Origin: Pseudomonas sp. | GTDB taxonomy: Bacteria > Pseudomonadota > Gammaproteobacteria > Pseudomonadales > Pseudomonadaceae | Reading direction: 5' to 3' | DNA length: 64,000 nucleotides | NCBI RefSeq assembly: GCF_030150285.1 | Contig: NZ_JASLGE010000041.1 | Coordinates: 35,026-99,025 of the forward strand | Part shown: positions 25,488 to 34,136 of the stretch, piece after piece | Layout: each line of letters opens with the position of its first letter | Numbering within the stretch: the first letter of the stretch is position 1 | Made by a program: the position numbers and the translations under genes | Notes under the pieces: model-generated | Seen by the model: only the letters and a program-made list of their open reading frames with translations | Told to the model about the DNA's origin: nothing | The model's database searches: none

Positions 25488-26692
25488 ACCCTCAAACCCT
25501 GAACCATCGCCTGGAGGCCGCCAGGCCCTCAGCCACCTATACGATCATCGACCGTGTTACTGCACGCCGGGCCGAGGGTGCGACGATCATTTCACTGTGT
25601 GCCGGCGAGCCGGACTTCGACACCCCCGAGCACATTCGGGCGGCTGCCATCAACGCGATCCATCAAGGCCACACCCGCTATACCCAAGTAGCGGGGCTGC
25701 GCGCATTACGCGAAGCGATTGCGCGCAAGTACCAGCGCGAAAACGGTCTGGCGGTCGGCTGGCAGGACACACTGGTGTGCAGTGGCGGTAAACAGGTGAT
25801 TTACAACGCCCTCGCGGCCACCCTGAACGAAGGTGATGAGGTCATCATTCCCGCCCCGTACTGGGTGAGCTACCCCGAAATGGTCCAGTTGTGCGGAGGT
25901 GAATCACGCATTGTCACCTGCGGTGCCGCGTCGGGCTTCAAGCTGACACCTTCGCAATTGGCCGAGGCCATTGGCCCGAAGGCCCGCTGGGTGATTCTCA
26001 ACTCGCCGTCCAACCCGACGGGCGCGGTGTACACCCGTCAAGAACTCAAGGCGTTGGCCGACGTGCTGCTACTCCATCCGCACGTGATGATCCTGGCCGA
26101 TGATATTTACGAGCACTTGATCTTCGATGGCCTCGCCTTCGTCACCCTCGCCCAGGTTGAGCCGCGCCTGGGCGCACGTACGCTGACCATGAACGGTGTG
26201 TCCAAGGCCTATGCCATGACGGGCTGGCGCATCGGTTTTGCCACGGGCCCGCGCTGGTTGCTCAACGCAATGGAAAAGCTGCAAGGCCAACAAACCTCCG
26301 GTGCCTGCTCAATTTCCCAACATGCCGCTATCGCCGCGCTGGACGGCCCGAAGGGCTTTATCACGAAGAGCCGGGCCGTGTTCGAGCGCCGCCGCGACTT
26401 TGTGGTTGAACAACTGAACAAGGCACCCGGCTTGCGTTGCGAGCGCCCGCAGGGGGCTTTTTACGCCTTCGTCGATTGCAGCGCTCTGCTCGGTAAACAT
26501 TCGCCCGGCGGGCTTTCACTGGCCGACGACACGGCCGTGGCGCGGGCCTTGCTGGAGGAAGCCAACAGTGCCGTAGTACCTGGCAGCGCTTTCGGCCTGC
26601 CTGGCTACCTGCGCATGGCCTATGCGCTGGATGATCACTCGCTGCTCACTGCATGTGAGGCGATCCGCCAGTTCTGTGAAAACACCCGTTAG
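25484..26692 (+). CDS. Class I pyridoxal-phosphate aminotransferase
   Basis: A 402-residue fold-type I aminotransferase of the AspC/subgroup I gamma kind. The cofactor site is clear: CAGEPDFDTPEHI, PAPYWVSYPEMVQL, WVILNSPSNPTGAVYT, the aspartate of ILADDIYEHL, and the Schiff-base lysine in NGVSKAYAMTGWRIG, followed by arginine. It overlaps the third RraA-like gene by four bases and ends the operon. With HMG-aldolase-like enzymes upstream, a reasonable scheme is transamination of a 4-hydroxy-glutamate-type amino acid to the 2-oxo acid that the aldolase then cleaves; this is a hypothesis. Confidence 0.92.
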   Translation: MNPQTLNHRLEAARPSATYTIIDRVTARRAEGATIISLCAGEPDFDTPEHIRAAAINAIHQGHTRYTQVAGLRALREAIARKYQRENGLAVGWQDTLVCSGGKQVIYNALAATLNEGDEVIIPAPYWVSYPEMVQLCGGESRIVTCGAASGFKLTPSQLAEAIGPKARWVILNSPSNPTGAVYTRQELKALADVLLLHPHVMILADDIYEHLIFDGLAFVTLAQVEPRLGARTLTMNGVSKAYAMTGWRIGFATGPRWLLNAMEKLQGQQTSGACSISQHAAIAALDGPKGFITKSRAVFERRRDFVVEQLNKAPGLRCERPQGAFYAFVDCSALLGKHSPGGLSLADDTAVARALLEEANSAVVPGSAFGLPGYLRMAYALDDHSLLTACEAIRQFCENTR

Positions 26693-26712
26693 CGTGCAGA
26701 TCATCACGCATC

Positions 26713-26753
26713 ACTCAGCGAACGGACCGAACCTTACCGTTTGTTCGCTCAGT
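26713..26753 (+). terminator. Terminator-like hairpin after aminotransferase gene
   Basis: Arms ACTCAGCGAAC (26,713-26,723) and GTTCGCTCAGT (26,743-26,753) pair with one mismatch around a 19-base loop. It sits between the ends of two convergent genes. No T-run follows on the plus strand. Confidence 0.5.
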
Positions 26754-26772
26754 AGAGCGTCCTGATCTGTTC

Positions 26773-27996
26773 TCAGTGAAGATCCAGCAACCGCTGGGAG
26801 TTTGTGAAATCTGAGCGTCTGACATGGGTCACTTCAGACTCCCACAACGGGTTTAACGGCATGTGATATCCGCTGTTTTTCGCCTGTTGAAACAGCTCGG
26901 CCATTTGATGACGATTTTCGACGATACAAATCTCATCAAACGCTCCCAGCTTGGCAGGCAGGAAGAAGGTGGCGGGATAATTGGCCGCGGCTTCGCTGGC
27001 CGGGCTGCCGGAGTCTGCATTGTGATGAACCAACCGCTCTCCTTCACCCACCAAAGCTTTATTGATCACAGGAATCATCGAGGCAATACGGTCTGTAGCA
27101 TTACCGATATCTGGATTTTCCTTCTGGTAAAAACTGTTGACACTCGCGTAATCCTGGCGCAACTCCAGAGCCAGATTTTTGGGGCCCGTATCGGTTGCCC
27201 GTTCGCAGTACCCATTGATACGTGCCTTGAACACACCGTGCGCGACATCCGGAACCGGAAGGTTGTCTTGCGGCCCCAGATCGCTGATATGAGGGCCGAT
27301 CAAATGCAAATCATAGTCCGCCGTCAATGCCTTGCCCTCGGGTGTCTTCGCCAGCACCTGCAGAGGTTGCCCTTGCTGGCTGATCCGATACTCGCTATCC
27401 ACAGCACTGGGGGTGGCCTCGAATGTGTAGAGCGCCCCGCTGGGAGCTTTCGCGCTGAACGTGATAACCCCTTCGGCGTTGGCAAGGTGCACGTTAGTGA
27501 TGAGGTCGCTGGCCAACAGCGTCCCAAGGCGCGCATGAGTGATTTCCAGCGCAATAGCAACCGCATGGCCATCTTGGATGCATTGAAGCGTCTGCCCGTT
27601 GAATTTCTCGATTCGCGATGGATCTGATTTCCGGCAACCTTCGAGTTTGCTGAAGGCTTGATCGACACAAATCATCCCGGCCTGAGGTCCCCAGTTGGCG
27701 CTTTTACCTTTGATGTGAAAGTCCTTGGTGGGATGACCATCTTCAATCAGCCCGGTAGCCACGGCTTCAACCGGGCGCATACCAATAATGCAGTTGTATT
27801 CTTTCGCTACATTCAACAAGGGTATTAAGTGACTGGCCGCTATCCCTGTGCGCCCCCTAACACTTTCCATGAGCCGCGCTACGTCTGGTACGGCAGGCTT
27901 AGTGGCATCAGGAACCACTTTGCCCTGTACTGCATTGCTCTGCGCTTGGAGGCTCTCGGCACAGGGTTGAATACTGCGCAGTGAGAAAATATTCAT
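26773..27996 (-). CDS. ExoY-like nucleotidyl cyclase effector (anthrax edema-factor-type adenylyl cyclase domain)
   Basis: A 407-residue protein whose middle and end align with Pseudomonas aeruginosa ExoY and the edema factor catalytic core: GMRPVEAVATGLIEDGHPTK, then FHIKGKSANWGPQAG with Lys91 and Lys98 at the positions of ExoY Lys81 and Lys88, TADYDL with Asp227 and Asp229 (the two metal-binding aspartates), HHNADSGSP with His325, and YPATFFLPAKLGAFDEICIV. One usual nucleotide-site residue differs: ExoY Asn297 is Ser331. The first 60 residues are unlike ExoY and could carry a secretion signal. Start ATG at 27,996 has GGAGT upstream. Such enzymes make cyclic nucleotides inside a host cell after a eukaryotic cofactor activates them. 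A candidate HrpL promoter lies just upstream; no secretion machinery is in the window. Confidence 0.88.
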   Translation of the reverse strand: MNIFSLRSIQPCAESLQAQSNAVQGKVVPDATKPAVPDVARLMESVRGRTGIAASHLIPLLNVAKEYNCIIGMRPVEAVATGLIEDGHPTKDFHIKGKSANWGPQAGMICVDQAFSKLEGCRKSDPSRIEKFNGQTLQCIQDGHAVAIALEITHARLGTLLASDLITNVHLANAEGVITFSAKAPSGALYTFEATPSAVDSEYRISQQGQPLQVLAKTPEGKALTADYDLHLIGPHISDLGPQDNLPVPDVAHGVFKARINGYCERATDTGPKNLALELRQDYASVNSFYQKENPDIGNATDRIASMIPVINKALVGEGERLVHHNADSGSPASEAAANYPATFFLPAKLGAFDEICIVENRHQMAELFQQAKNSGYHMPLNPLWESEVTHVRRSDFTNSQRLLDLH

Positions 27997-28028
27997 TAAT
28001 GACTCCTGAAATGAAATACGTCCCTGCA

Positions 28029-28057
28029 TACGTGTTATTTGAGAACACATCGGTTCA
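28029..28057 (-). promoter_or_regulatory. Candidate hrp box (HrpL-type ECF sigma promoter)
   Basis: On the minus strand TGAACC, 16 bases, ACACGTA. The consensus is GGAACC-N15-17-CCACNNA, so each half has one mismatch at its first base while GAACC and CACNNA are intact. It ends 32 bases before the cyclase ATG, leaving room for a short leader with the Shine-Dalgarno GGAGT. Spacing, orientation and position all fit a type III effector promoter. Confidence 0.55.
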
Positions 28058-28591
28058 GAAAAAAAAAGGACCCGTCTCGGGAACTGAACGTGCTTTCGTT
28101 GGTTGAGCATGGCCCTTGCGCGTCTGATCCTCAGGATTACGCACGGGGCGCGCCCAGGACCTCGCTCTACCAGCCCCAAAGGACCGAGTTAATACCCCTG
28201 GCCTTCGCAAGAGAGGTAGCGGTAGCGGCTTCAAACAGGAAACAACCACGCTTGGCTTGGAGTCGTTACCTGCGGTGTTGCGTCAGGCTTTAAACTGACA
28301 TCCTCGGGCCTACCGTTACGCCCATTGTTTAGTACAAACCAATCCAAGAATCAGAAAAGTCATCTTTTACCGTCTTTACCCTCATGCCACCTTACACGGC
28401 GGCAAAAAGGACCATAGGAGCACACACCCCTTCACTGCGAGCACTGCACAGGGCACGTGCAGCGGCTCAGCGGCTCAGCGGCTCAGCGGCGAAGGGAGCG
28501 GGAACCGGAAGTCTCGCGCCTGGGAAGGCCTCGTTGATCCCGGTGTCTCGAGTGATTTGCAATCACCCTTGAACGGTAGGAGATAACAATA
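28058..28591. other. Intergenic region with aminotransferase remnant and 8-bp tandem repeat
   Basis: No intact gene. At about 28,264-28,300 the plus strand reads VVTCGVASGFKLT, and 29 of 35 bases match 25,914-25,948 inside the aminotransferase gene, so it looks like the remnant of a related gene. At 28,461-28,491 the 8-bp unit AGCGGCTC is repeated almost four times. The segment 28,570-28,591 holds GGTAGGAG, the ribosome site of the next gene. Confidence 0.5.
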
Positions 28592-29629
28592 ATGATCAAA
28601 ACTCTGAAATTCGCAGTTCTGGCAACGGGGATAGTCACTGCCAGCCAGGCCCTCGCGGTCGACCTCACCATTGTTTCCTTCGGTGGAGCCAACAAGGAGG
28701 CGCAGGTCAAGGCCTTCTACAAACCTTGGCAAGCAGCCACCGGCAATAAAATCATCGCCGGTGAATACAACGGCGAAATGGCCAAGGTCAAAGCCATGGT
28801 CGACACCCGCAGCGTCTCCTGGGATGCCGTGGAGGTAGAGTCTGCCGAGCTTGCCCGGGGATGCGACGAGGGCATGTTCGAAACACTGGACCCTGCCCAG
28901 ATCGGCCTCAACCCCAAAGATTTCGTCCCCGGTGCCATCCAGCCGTGCGGCATCGGTTTCCTCGTGTACTCGACAGTACTGGCCTATAACGCCAGCAAGC
29001 TGAAGGAAGCACCCACCGGCTGGAAAGACTTCTGGGATGTAGAAAAATTCCCGGGCAAACGCGGCCTGCGCAAACTGGCCAAGTCGACCCTGGAATTCGC
29101 CCTGATCGCTGACGGCGTCGAGCCAACAGAGGTTTATACGCTGCTGGCCACCAAGGCCGGTCAGGACCGCGCCTTCGCCAAGCTGGATCAGCTCAAGCCG
29201 CACATTCAGTGGTGGGAGGCCGGGGCTCAGCCACCTCAGTACCTCGCTGCGGGCGATGTGGTCATGAGCTCGGTCTACAACGGCCGCCTCTCGGGCGAAC
29301 AGCGCAAGAAGTATGACTTGGGCATCGTGTGGGCCGGGGGGCTTTACGAGTTCGATTCCTGGGCCATTCCACGCGGCGCTTCGCGCCAGGACAAAACTCG
29401 CGAGTTCATTGCCTTCACCCTTGAACCCGTGCCACAGAAGCACTTCGCGGAATACATCGACTACGGGGCTGCAAACATGCGCGCCATGGACCTGCTCGAT
29501 AAAGCCCGCATCAACGAACTGCCGACCGCTCCCGCGAACCTTGCCCAGCAGGTCCCCGTTGACGCCCTCTTCTGGGCCGACCATGGCGAACAACTGGAGC
29601 AGCGCTTCAACGCCTGGGCCTCGCGCTAA
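28592..29629 (+). CDS. ABC transporter periplasmic substrate-binding protein, PotD/spermidine-putrescine type
   Basis: A 345-residue secreted binding protein. The N-terminus MIKTLKFAVLATGIVTASQALA is a signal peptide cut at ALA-VD; mature LTIVSFGGANKEAQVKAFYKP opens a type II periplasmic-binding fold, with WDAVEVESAELARGCDEGMFE, WKDFWDVEKFPGKRGLRK and SSVYNGRLSG typical of the polyamine/opine group. AGGAG lies nine bases before ATG. No permease or ATPase gene is adjacent, so it is an orphan that must work with a transporter elsewhere. Between two toxin-like genes its role in the same process is possible but unsupported. Confidence 0.87.
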   Translation: MIKTLKFAVLATGIVTASQALAVDLTIVSFGGANKEAQVKAFYKPWQAATGNKIIAGEYNGEMAKVKAMVDTRSVSWDAVEVESAELARGCDEGMFETLDPAQIGLNPKDFVPGAIQPCGIGFLVYSTVLAYNASKLKEAPTGWKDFWDVEKFPGKRGLRKLAKSTLEFALIADGVEPTEVYTLLATKAGQDRAFAKLDQLKPHIQWWEAGAQPPQYLAAGDVVMSSVYNGRLSGEQRKKYDLGIVWAGGLYEFDSWAIPRGASRQDKTREFIAFTLEPVPQKHFAEYIDYGAANMRAMDLLDKARINELPTAPANLAQQVPVDALFWADHGEQLEQRFNAWASR

Positions 29630-29689
29630 CCGCACGGTTGCCAGCCATGGGGCTCACCCCATGGCTCGCCCACCTCAACTTCACGCCGC

Positions 29690-29720
29690 CGGCCACTGAA
29701 TACTGCAGTGGCCGCCTTTT
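29690..29720 (+). terminator. Rho-independent terminator after the binding-protein gene
   Basis: CGGCCACTG (29,690-29,698) pairs with CAGTGGCCG (29,706-29,714) around a seven-base loop and is followed by CCTTTT. A second perfect hairpin without T-run, GCCATGGGG-CTCA-CCCCATGGC, lies just before at 29,644-29,665. Confidence 0.85.
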
Positions 29721-29805
29721 ATCTGCGCGCGGTATCGGGGTATATCAAGTCCCTTCCCAAGACGGCGTAGCCTCCTCTTCTGGCTAATCACGGACAGAAG
29801 AAACC

Positions 29806-32800
29806 ATGCCCCACCCCACTGAATCCCCCGTTTCGACCGAGGCTCTGCAACAGCATCATCTGGCGCAATTGCTGGACTATCAGAAGGCCTTGAAAGTACT
29901 GCTCGATGATATGCCCGAAGCACGCGAGACGCTCACGGGCCTGCTCTACGCCCACGTCCAGCGCTCGTTTCGCAACCACCCACTGCCGATCGCTCTGGAT
30001 GCCGTGAACTATGTCGAGTACATCCGGCTTACCCTTCAATCCGGTTCAACATTGGAGGAACTCCCTCAGGTTACGCCTCAGCGGCTGACCGCGCTGTTCA
30101 ATAACAAACCCTGGGGTGGGCAAGACTTCGACGCGCCCAACCGGTTGTACCGCTACGCCACCCAAACCCTCTACCGTGAACAGAACCCGGCCACGCCCAC
30201 GAAAAAACAGCGCATCGTTCACCTGACGACGGCCGGCTCTCCGGCGTTCGAGCAGTTCATTGATGGGTTTATCCGTCGACCCGACAGCTGTTATCAGCAG
30301 CAACTGGACCGTTTTTGGCGCGCGCCTTTTGCCCCGGGCAACCCGCTCAGGCGTGACCAGTGGTTGGCCGAGCAATTAACCAAGGCCCTTGGTGCCGAGG
30401 CCGCCTTGCGCGTTGCCGACCAAACGCTTGATGAACACGACAAAACGCTGATTGACCTGATCATTCGTTTCCCCTGCGCAGCGGCTCGGGCTCATCTGCC
30501 GCAACAACAACGGCCCGCCGCCTGGGCTGTGCACCTTAAAGGCCAGCCCCCGGAGGCTGATATCGCGCTAGCTGGCGTCTTTGTCGTTTCAAGCAAAACT
30601 CCGACCACCGATATCGAGACCACCGCCGATATCGGGACTGTCGTGCTGTTCACCCCGGACCACGGCATTGATTCGTTTACTTCATTGCAAGCGCTGGACA
30701 TGGCCCTACGCACCCGCTTTGCCCAGGCCACCGAGGTAGAAGGCCTGCTGTGCACGATGCCCTGGCAAGACCAGGCACGGGCCCAGAGCTATCAAACGGC
30801 AGCCCCGACTTTTGGCTACACGCAAATCCAGACAGCGCTTTTCGAGCACAGCGTGCAGTCACTGATGACCCTGCAAAAACAAGACATCGCCCATGGCTGG
30901 CGGCAGTTACCCCGCCATGAAGCCGATGCTGGGCAGGTGTACGAACTGTTCAACCGCGTGGCCCACATAGGCTCACTCCTGGATATCCGCAACAGACTGA
31001 CGGAGCGCAGCAGACGTTATATCGAAGCCCATCTGCCCGCCTGGCATCGAGCGGCGAGTACCGAAGACCAACACACTTTAAGCCAGTTGCTGGACGCCGA
31101 ACTGGCCGCCAGCAAGGCCTTGATCGCACACCTCCAGAATATTGACATCCCCGCCCTGCCGGTGTTTGCCCGCACTGAATTGATCCGGCAACTGGCCGTC
31201 GATTATCCAGGCAAAGTCATCGACCCGGACCACATCCGCGTCAGTATCACTGAAAGCTTCAACCCTGCCAGCCTTGGCGGCGGTATTGGACCGGACCATG
31301 TCACTAGCACCGACGGCCCGCGAACCGGGCCGAGCCACACCACAACCTTATCGCTGACAGCCTTGGCGCTACGAAACATCGCGCCTTGGGATTTCAGTTT
31401 TTACAACGTATTTACCGGCAAAAAAATCGTGATGTCGGCGTCCGGCAACGAGCCTTCCGGCACACCGATCGAATTCGACGAACCCTACCTGACATCGCTC
31501 ATACACTCACTGGACATCAGCAACGCTTACGACCAGTTGCTGAGAACACGCTTGATCGATGAAGGCGCAACGGTGCGTGAAGCCTGGATTGACGCGCACC
31601 GGGCCAGCATGGCGAGCGCGGCCCTGGCCGCGCAACTGGAGGGCACGAGCTTACTCAAAGATCGGGAGCAGCGCGGCTATCAGTGGCTCCAGGCGCTTAT
31701 CAAGGGCGACACCCCGGCCCGCCGCAATACCGTCGACGGGCACACCATCATTGCCAGCGGGCTATTGATTGCCAACTCGGATAACAGCACCCGCAACGGT
31801 TATGCGCTTAATGACGTGTTGATGATCGGCGTTGAACAGCGCCAGGCGGTAGCCTCTGTCATTCTTTATACCCCTGCAGCGCCCGATGGCCAGACCTTCA
31901 AGGCGTTCAACGACCAACAGGCCCTGCAGCATTTCCTCCAGCAGCGATGGGCCTCATCACCGGACTGGCAGCGTTATGTCCTGCAACGCCTGCCCAAACC
32001 CGGGCAGGCCGCGCTGACGGAAAACCCGCAAAGTGGTACTTGGTCGCTCAGCGAACGAATACTCAATCCTCGCCGCAGGGTCCGTAACCCCTTCGACACC
32101 CTTTTTACCTTTGTGATAAATACCCCCCTTCACGATACGTTGTATGAGCAAAGAGTCTTTACCTTACGCCGCAACGCCGACCATGAGTCGACCTCCAACG
32201 CCGAGGTCGAAGAACAGTCACGCTGGAACAAGATCACCTTTGGCATAGATGTGGCGCTGAACCTGATGGCGTTTGTGCCGGTCGCCTCCACATTCAGGGC
32301 TGCGCGCAGCGTGGCCACCCTTTTTTTATTGCTCAAGCAGGCACGCGCCTCAAAATCTGCAGCCAGGGCGCTGTGGTCAATCACCGGGGCCAACACCCGC
32401 CCCCGTCTAGCCCCCACCTTCGGCGCACTGCCCGCGCTTCAACCGCCCCCCGATCTTTCAGGCCTTGACGTTCATGTGAACTCCGCCGACCTGAGCCCGG
32501 TGCAAGGCAACCTTTTCCAAAACAAGGTCTCGCAGCAGCGATATGCGCTCATCGGCGGCAAGTACTACTTATGCGACGTGGCTCAAGGGCATCACTACAT
32601 CTACTCGCCCAGCGCGGTCGGCAGGTCCCTGCGCTATACGCTGGTGGAAAATGAGACTCAGGCGCTCTGGAACGCCGAACCCATGCACAGGTTACCAGGG
32701 GGCATGGACCCGATTGAAAAAGGCCCCCACGAAACCACCTATCAGGATTACGAACTGCCCGTCACCGATGTTGCAGCGCTCCCGGCACTCAACCTGGCCC

Positions 32801-33921
32801 CCTCGGGCTCTTTGGGCCTGGGCATTCTGACACCCACCCTGCCGCAAGAACTCGCGGCGGGCGTGTTTCATCTTTTTGCCATTCAGTCTCGGCTGCACCG
32901 TCACGCCAGAAGCTTCTTCAGAACCTTCAGCGCCTCGGCCGGGCCGCTCACGATACCGCCAAGAGATCTGCTGCCCGAGCCGCTGTTCAGCGACCTATTC
33001 AACCAGCGTAATGGCCTTGTGATCGGCGAAACCCACGGTCACACCCTGTCTCGACGGTTTTTGACCGAGAACATGCCGGCCCTTAAAAGACAGGGCCTCA
33101 AAAGCCTTTACTTCGAACCTTTGAATACAGATCTTCATCAACGCCTGCTGGATACCTTCAACGCCTCACCGGCTACCCCATTGCCCCCCGCTCTGAGAGC
33201 ACGCCTGCAATGGATGGACAGCCATTACTCCTCGACCCAGCCCCACACTTACGTTCGGCTGGTGGAGGAGGCGCATGCTCAAGGGGTCCAGGTAATGGCC
33301 CTTGATACAACGGCCTGTGCGCAGATCACACCCGGAGCGCTCTCCGCACCCGGAGCAGCCCGCACGTTGTCCGACCAGCTTAATCGCGTCACCGTGTTCA
33401 ATTTTTTTGCCTACAAAAAAATTGCTTTCGACCAACAGGCTCAAGGTCCACACCGTTGGGTGGCACTGGTTGGCCATGGCCATTGCAGCACGCTTCAAGG
33501 CATTCCGGGGCTGGCCGAACTGACCGGCGCTGTCAGCATGCGCCTGGCCAGCAGGGTTCCCACACTCCCCTTGCGCACGACCCGTGATCCAGGTTGCCTG
33601 CTGCCATCCCCTTTAAACACTCACTCGTTGGGCCTCAGGTGTGATGTGTTAATGCACATGGCCGACCCCATCAGCAATTTGTCCGTGACAACGCGCGTTC
33701 ACAGCCCGAACCTGTTCATGATCACCAGCGCGCCTCACGGAGCTATCGTCGTGCACTACCTGAACGCGCAGTATCTACGCCTCGATGTACCGATTCAGGT
33801 AGAGGGCACCCAACTCTACGTCGACCACAACGGGTTTGGCGCGATCAGCCGTCGTCGCTTTAGCACCCTGACCGCACTGGCCGACGCCCTGACCGATGAA
33901 CTTCATATGATCGAGGTATGA
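29806..33921 (+). CDS. Large dermonecrotic-toxin-like protein with C-terminal TIKI/ChaN-like effector domain
   Basis: A 1371-residue protein without signal peptide. The N-terminal 800 residues follow the DUF6543 (dermonecrotic toxin-like) pattern of Pseudomonas toxins (LDAVNYVEYIRL, SLTALALRNIAPWDFSFYNV). A hydrophobic patch near residue 815-850 (IDVALNLMAFVPVASTFRAARSVATLFLLL) could insert into membranes. From about residue 1060 a TIKI/ChaN/EreA-type domain follows: GLVIGETHGHTLSRRF near 1072, a central LYFEPL, and VALVGHGHCS near 1222, where glutamate and histidines form the expected metal or catalytic cluster. Such proteins are annotated as membrane-targeted effector-domain toxins. Start ATG has only a weak GAAGAAA before it. 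Neither a secretion system nor an immunity gene is adjacent. Confidence 0.8.
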   Translation: MPHPTESPVSTEALQQHHLAQLLDYQKALKVLLDDMPEARETLTGLLYAHVQRSFRNHPLPIALDAVNYVEYIRLTLQSGSTLEELPQVTPQRLTALFNNKPWGGQDFDAPNRLYRYATQTLYREQNPATPTKKQRIVHLTTAGSPAFEQFIDGFIRRPDSCYQQQLDRFWRAPFAPGNPLRRDQWLAEQLTKALGAEAALRVADQTLDEHDKTLIDLIIRFPCAAARAHLPQQQRPAAWAVHLKGQPPEADIALAGVFVVSSKTPTTDIETTADIGTVVLFTPDHGIDSFTSLQALDMALRTRFAQATEVEGLLCTMPWQDQARAQSYQTAAPTFGYTQIQTALFEHSVQSLMTLQKQDIAHGWRQLPRHEADAGQVYELFNRVAHIGSLLDIRNRLTERSRRYIEAHLPAWHRAASTEDQHTLSQLLDAELAASKALIAHLQNIDIPALPVFARTELIRQLAVDYPGKVIDPDHIRVSITESFNPASLGGGIGPDHVTSTDGPRTGPSHTTTLSLTALALRNIAPWDFSFYNVFTGKKIVMSASGNEPSGTPIEFDEPYLTSLIHSLDISNAYDQLLRTRLIDEGATVREAWIDAHRASMASAALAAQLEGTSLLKDREQRGYQWLQALIKGDTPARRNTVDGHTIIASGLLIANSDNSTRNGYALNDVLMIGVEQRQAVASVILYTPAAPDGQTFKAFNDQQALQHFLQQRWASSPDWQRYVLQRLPKPGQAALTENPQSGTWSLSERILNPRRRVRNPFDTLFTFVINTPLHDTLYEQRVFTLRRNADHESTSNAEVEEQSRWNKITFGIDVALNLMAFVPVASTFRAARSVATLFLLLKQARASKSAARALWSITGANTRPRLAPTFGALPALQPPPDLSGLDVHVNSADLSPVQGNLFQNKVSQQRYALIGGKYYLCDVAQGHHYIYSPSAVGRSLRYTLVENETQALWNAEPMHRLPGGMDPIEKGPHETTYQDYELPVTDVAALPALNLAPSGSLGLGILTPTLPQELAAGVFHLFAIQSRLHRHARSFFRTFSASAGPLTIPPRDLLPEPLFSDLFNQRNGLVIGETHGHTLSRRFLTENMPALKRQGLKSLYFEPLNTDLHQRLLDTFNASPATPLPPALRARLQWMDSHYSSTQPHTYVRLVEEAHAQGVQVMALDTTACAQITPGALSAPGAARTLSDQLNRVTVFNFFAYKKIAFDQQAQGPHRWVALVGHGHCSTLQGIPGLAELTGAVSMRLASRVPTLPLRTTRDPGCLLPSPLNTHSLGLRCDVLMHMADPISNLSVTTRVHSPNLFMITSAPHGAIVVHYLNAQYLRLDVPIQVEGTQLYVDHNGFGAISRRRFSTLTALADALTDELHMIEV

Positions 33922-34136
33922 GCGGTATTGATGCACTAAATGGCCCTGGACCTGCGCGGCTGCGTTGAATGGGTACAACACCCATCGGCGATAGGCCTAC
34001 CCTGAAGGTCTGCGACCGGTGAGTGTGTTTGAGCCTAACCACCGCGGTGTGCACAAGCAGGTCAACATGAAATACACAATCGGAAAAGAAACCCAGCAAT
34101 GTCACTTGGGTTCTCTAAGGAGGGCTACACATCACG
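33922..34136. other. Short intergenic region between convergent toxin and gntR genes
   Basis: About 215 bases with no supported gene. A small inverted pair GGGTACAACACCC near 33,970 is visible but has no T-run. I see nothing else. Confidence 0.4.

Noticed and set aside
27997..28179. N-terminal extension of the ExoY-like protein
   Set aside because: The extension would run through the candidate promoter; GGAGT before ATG 27,996 gives a better start.
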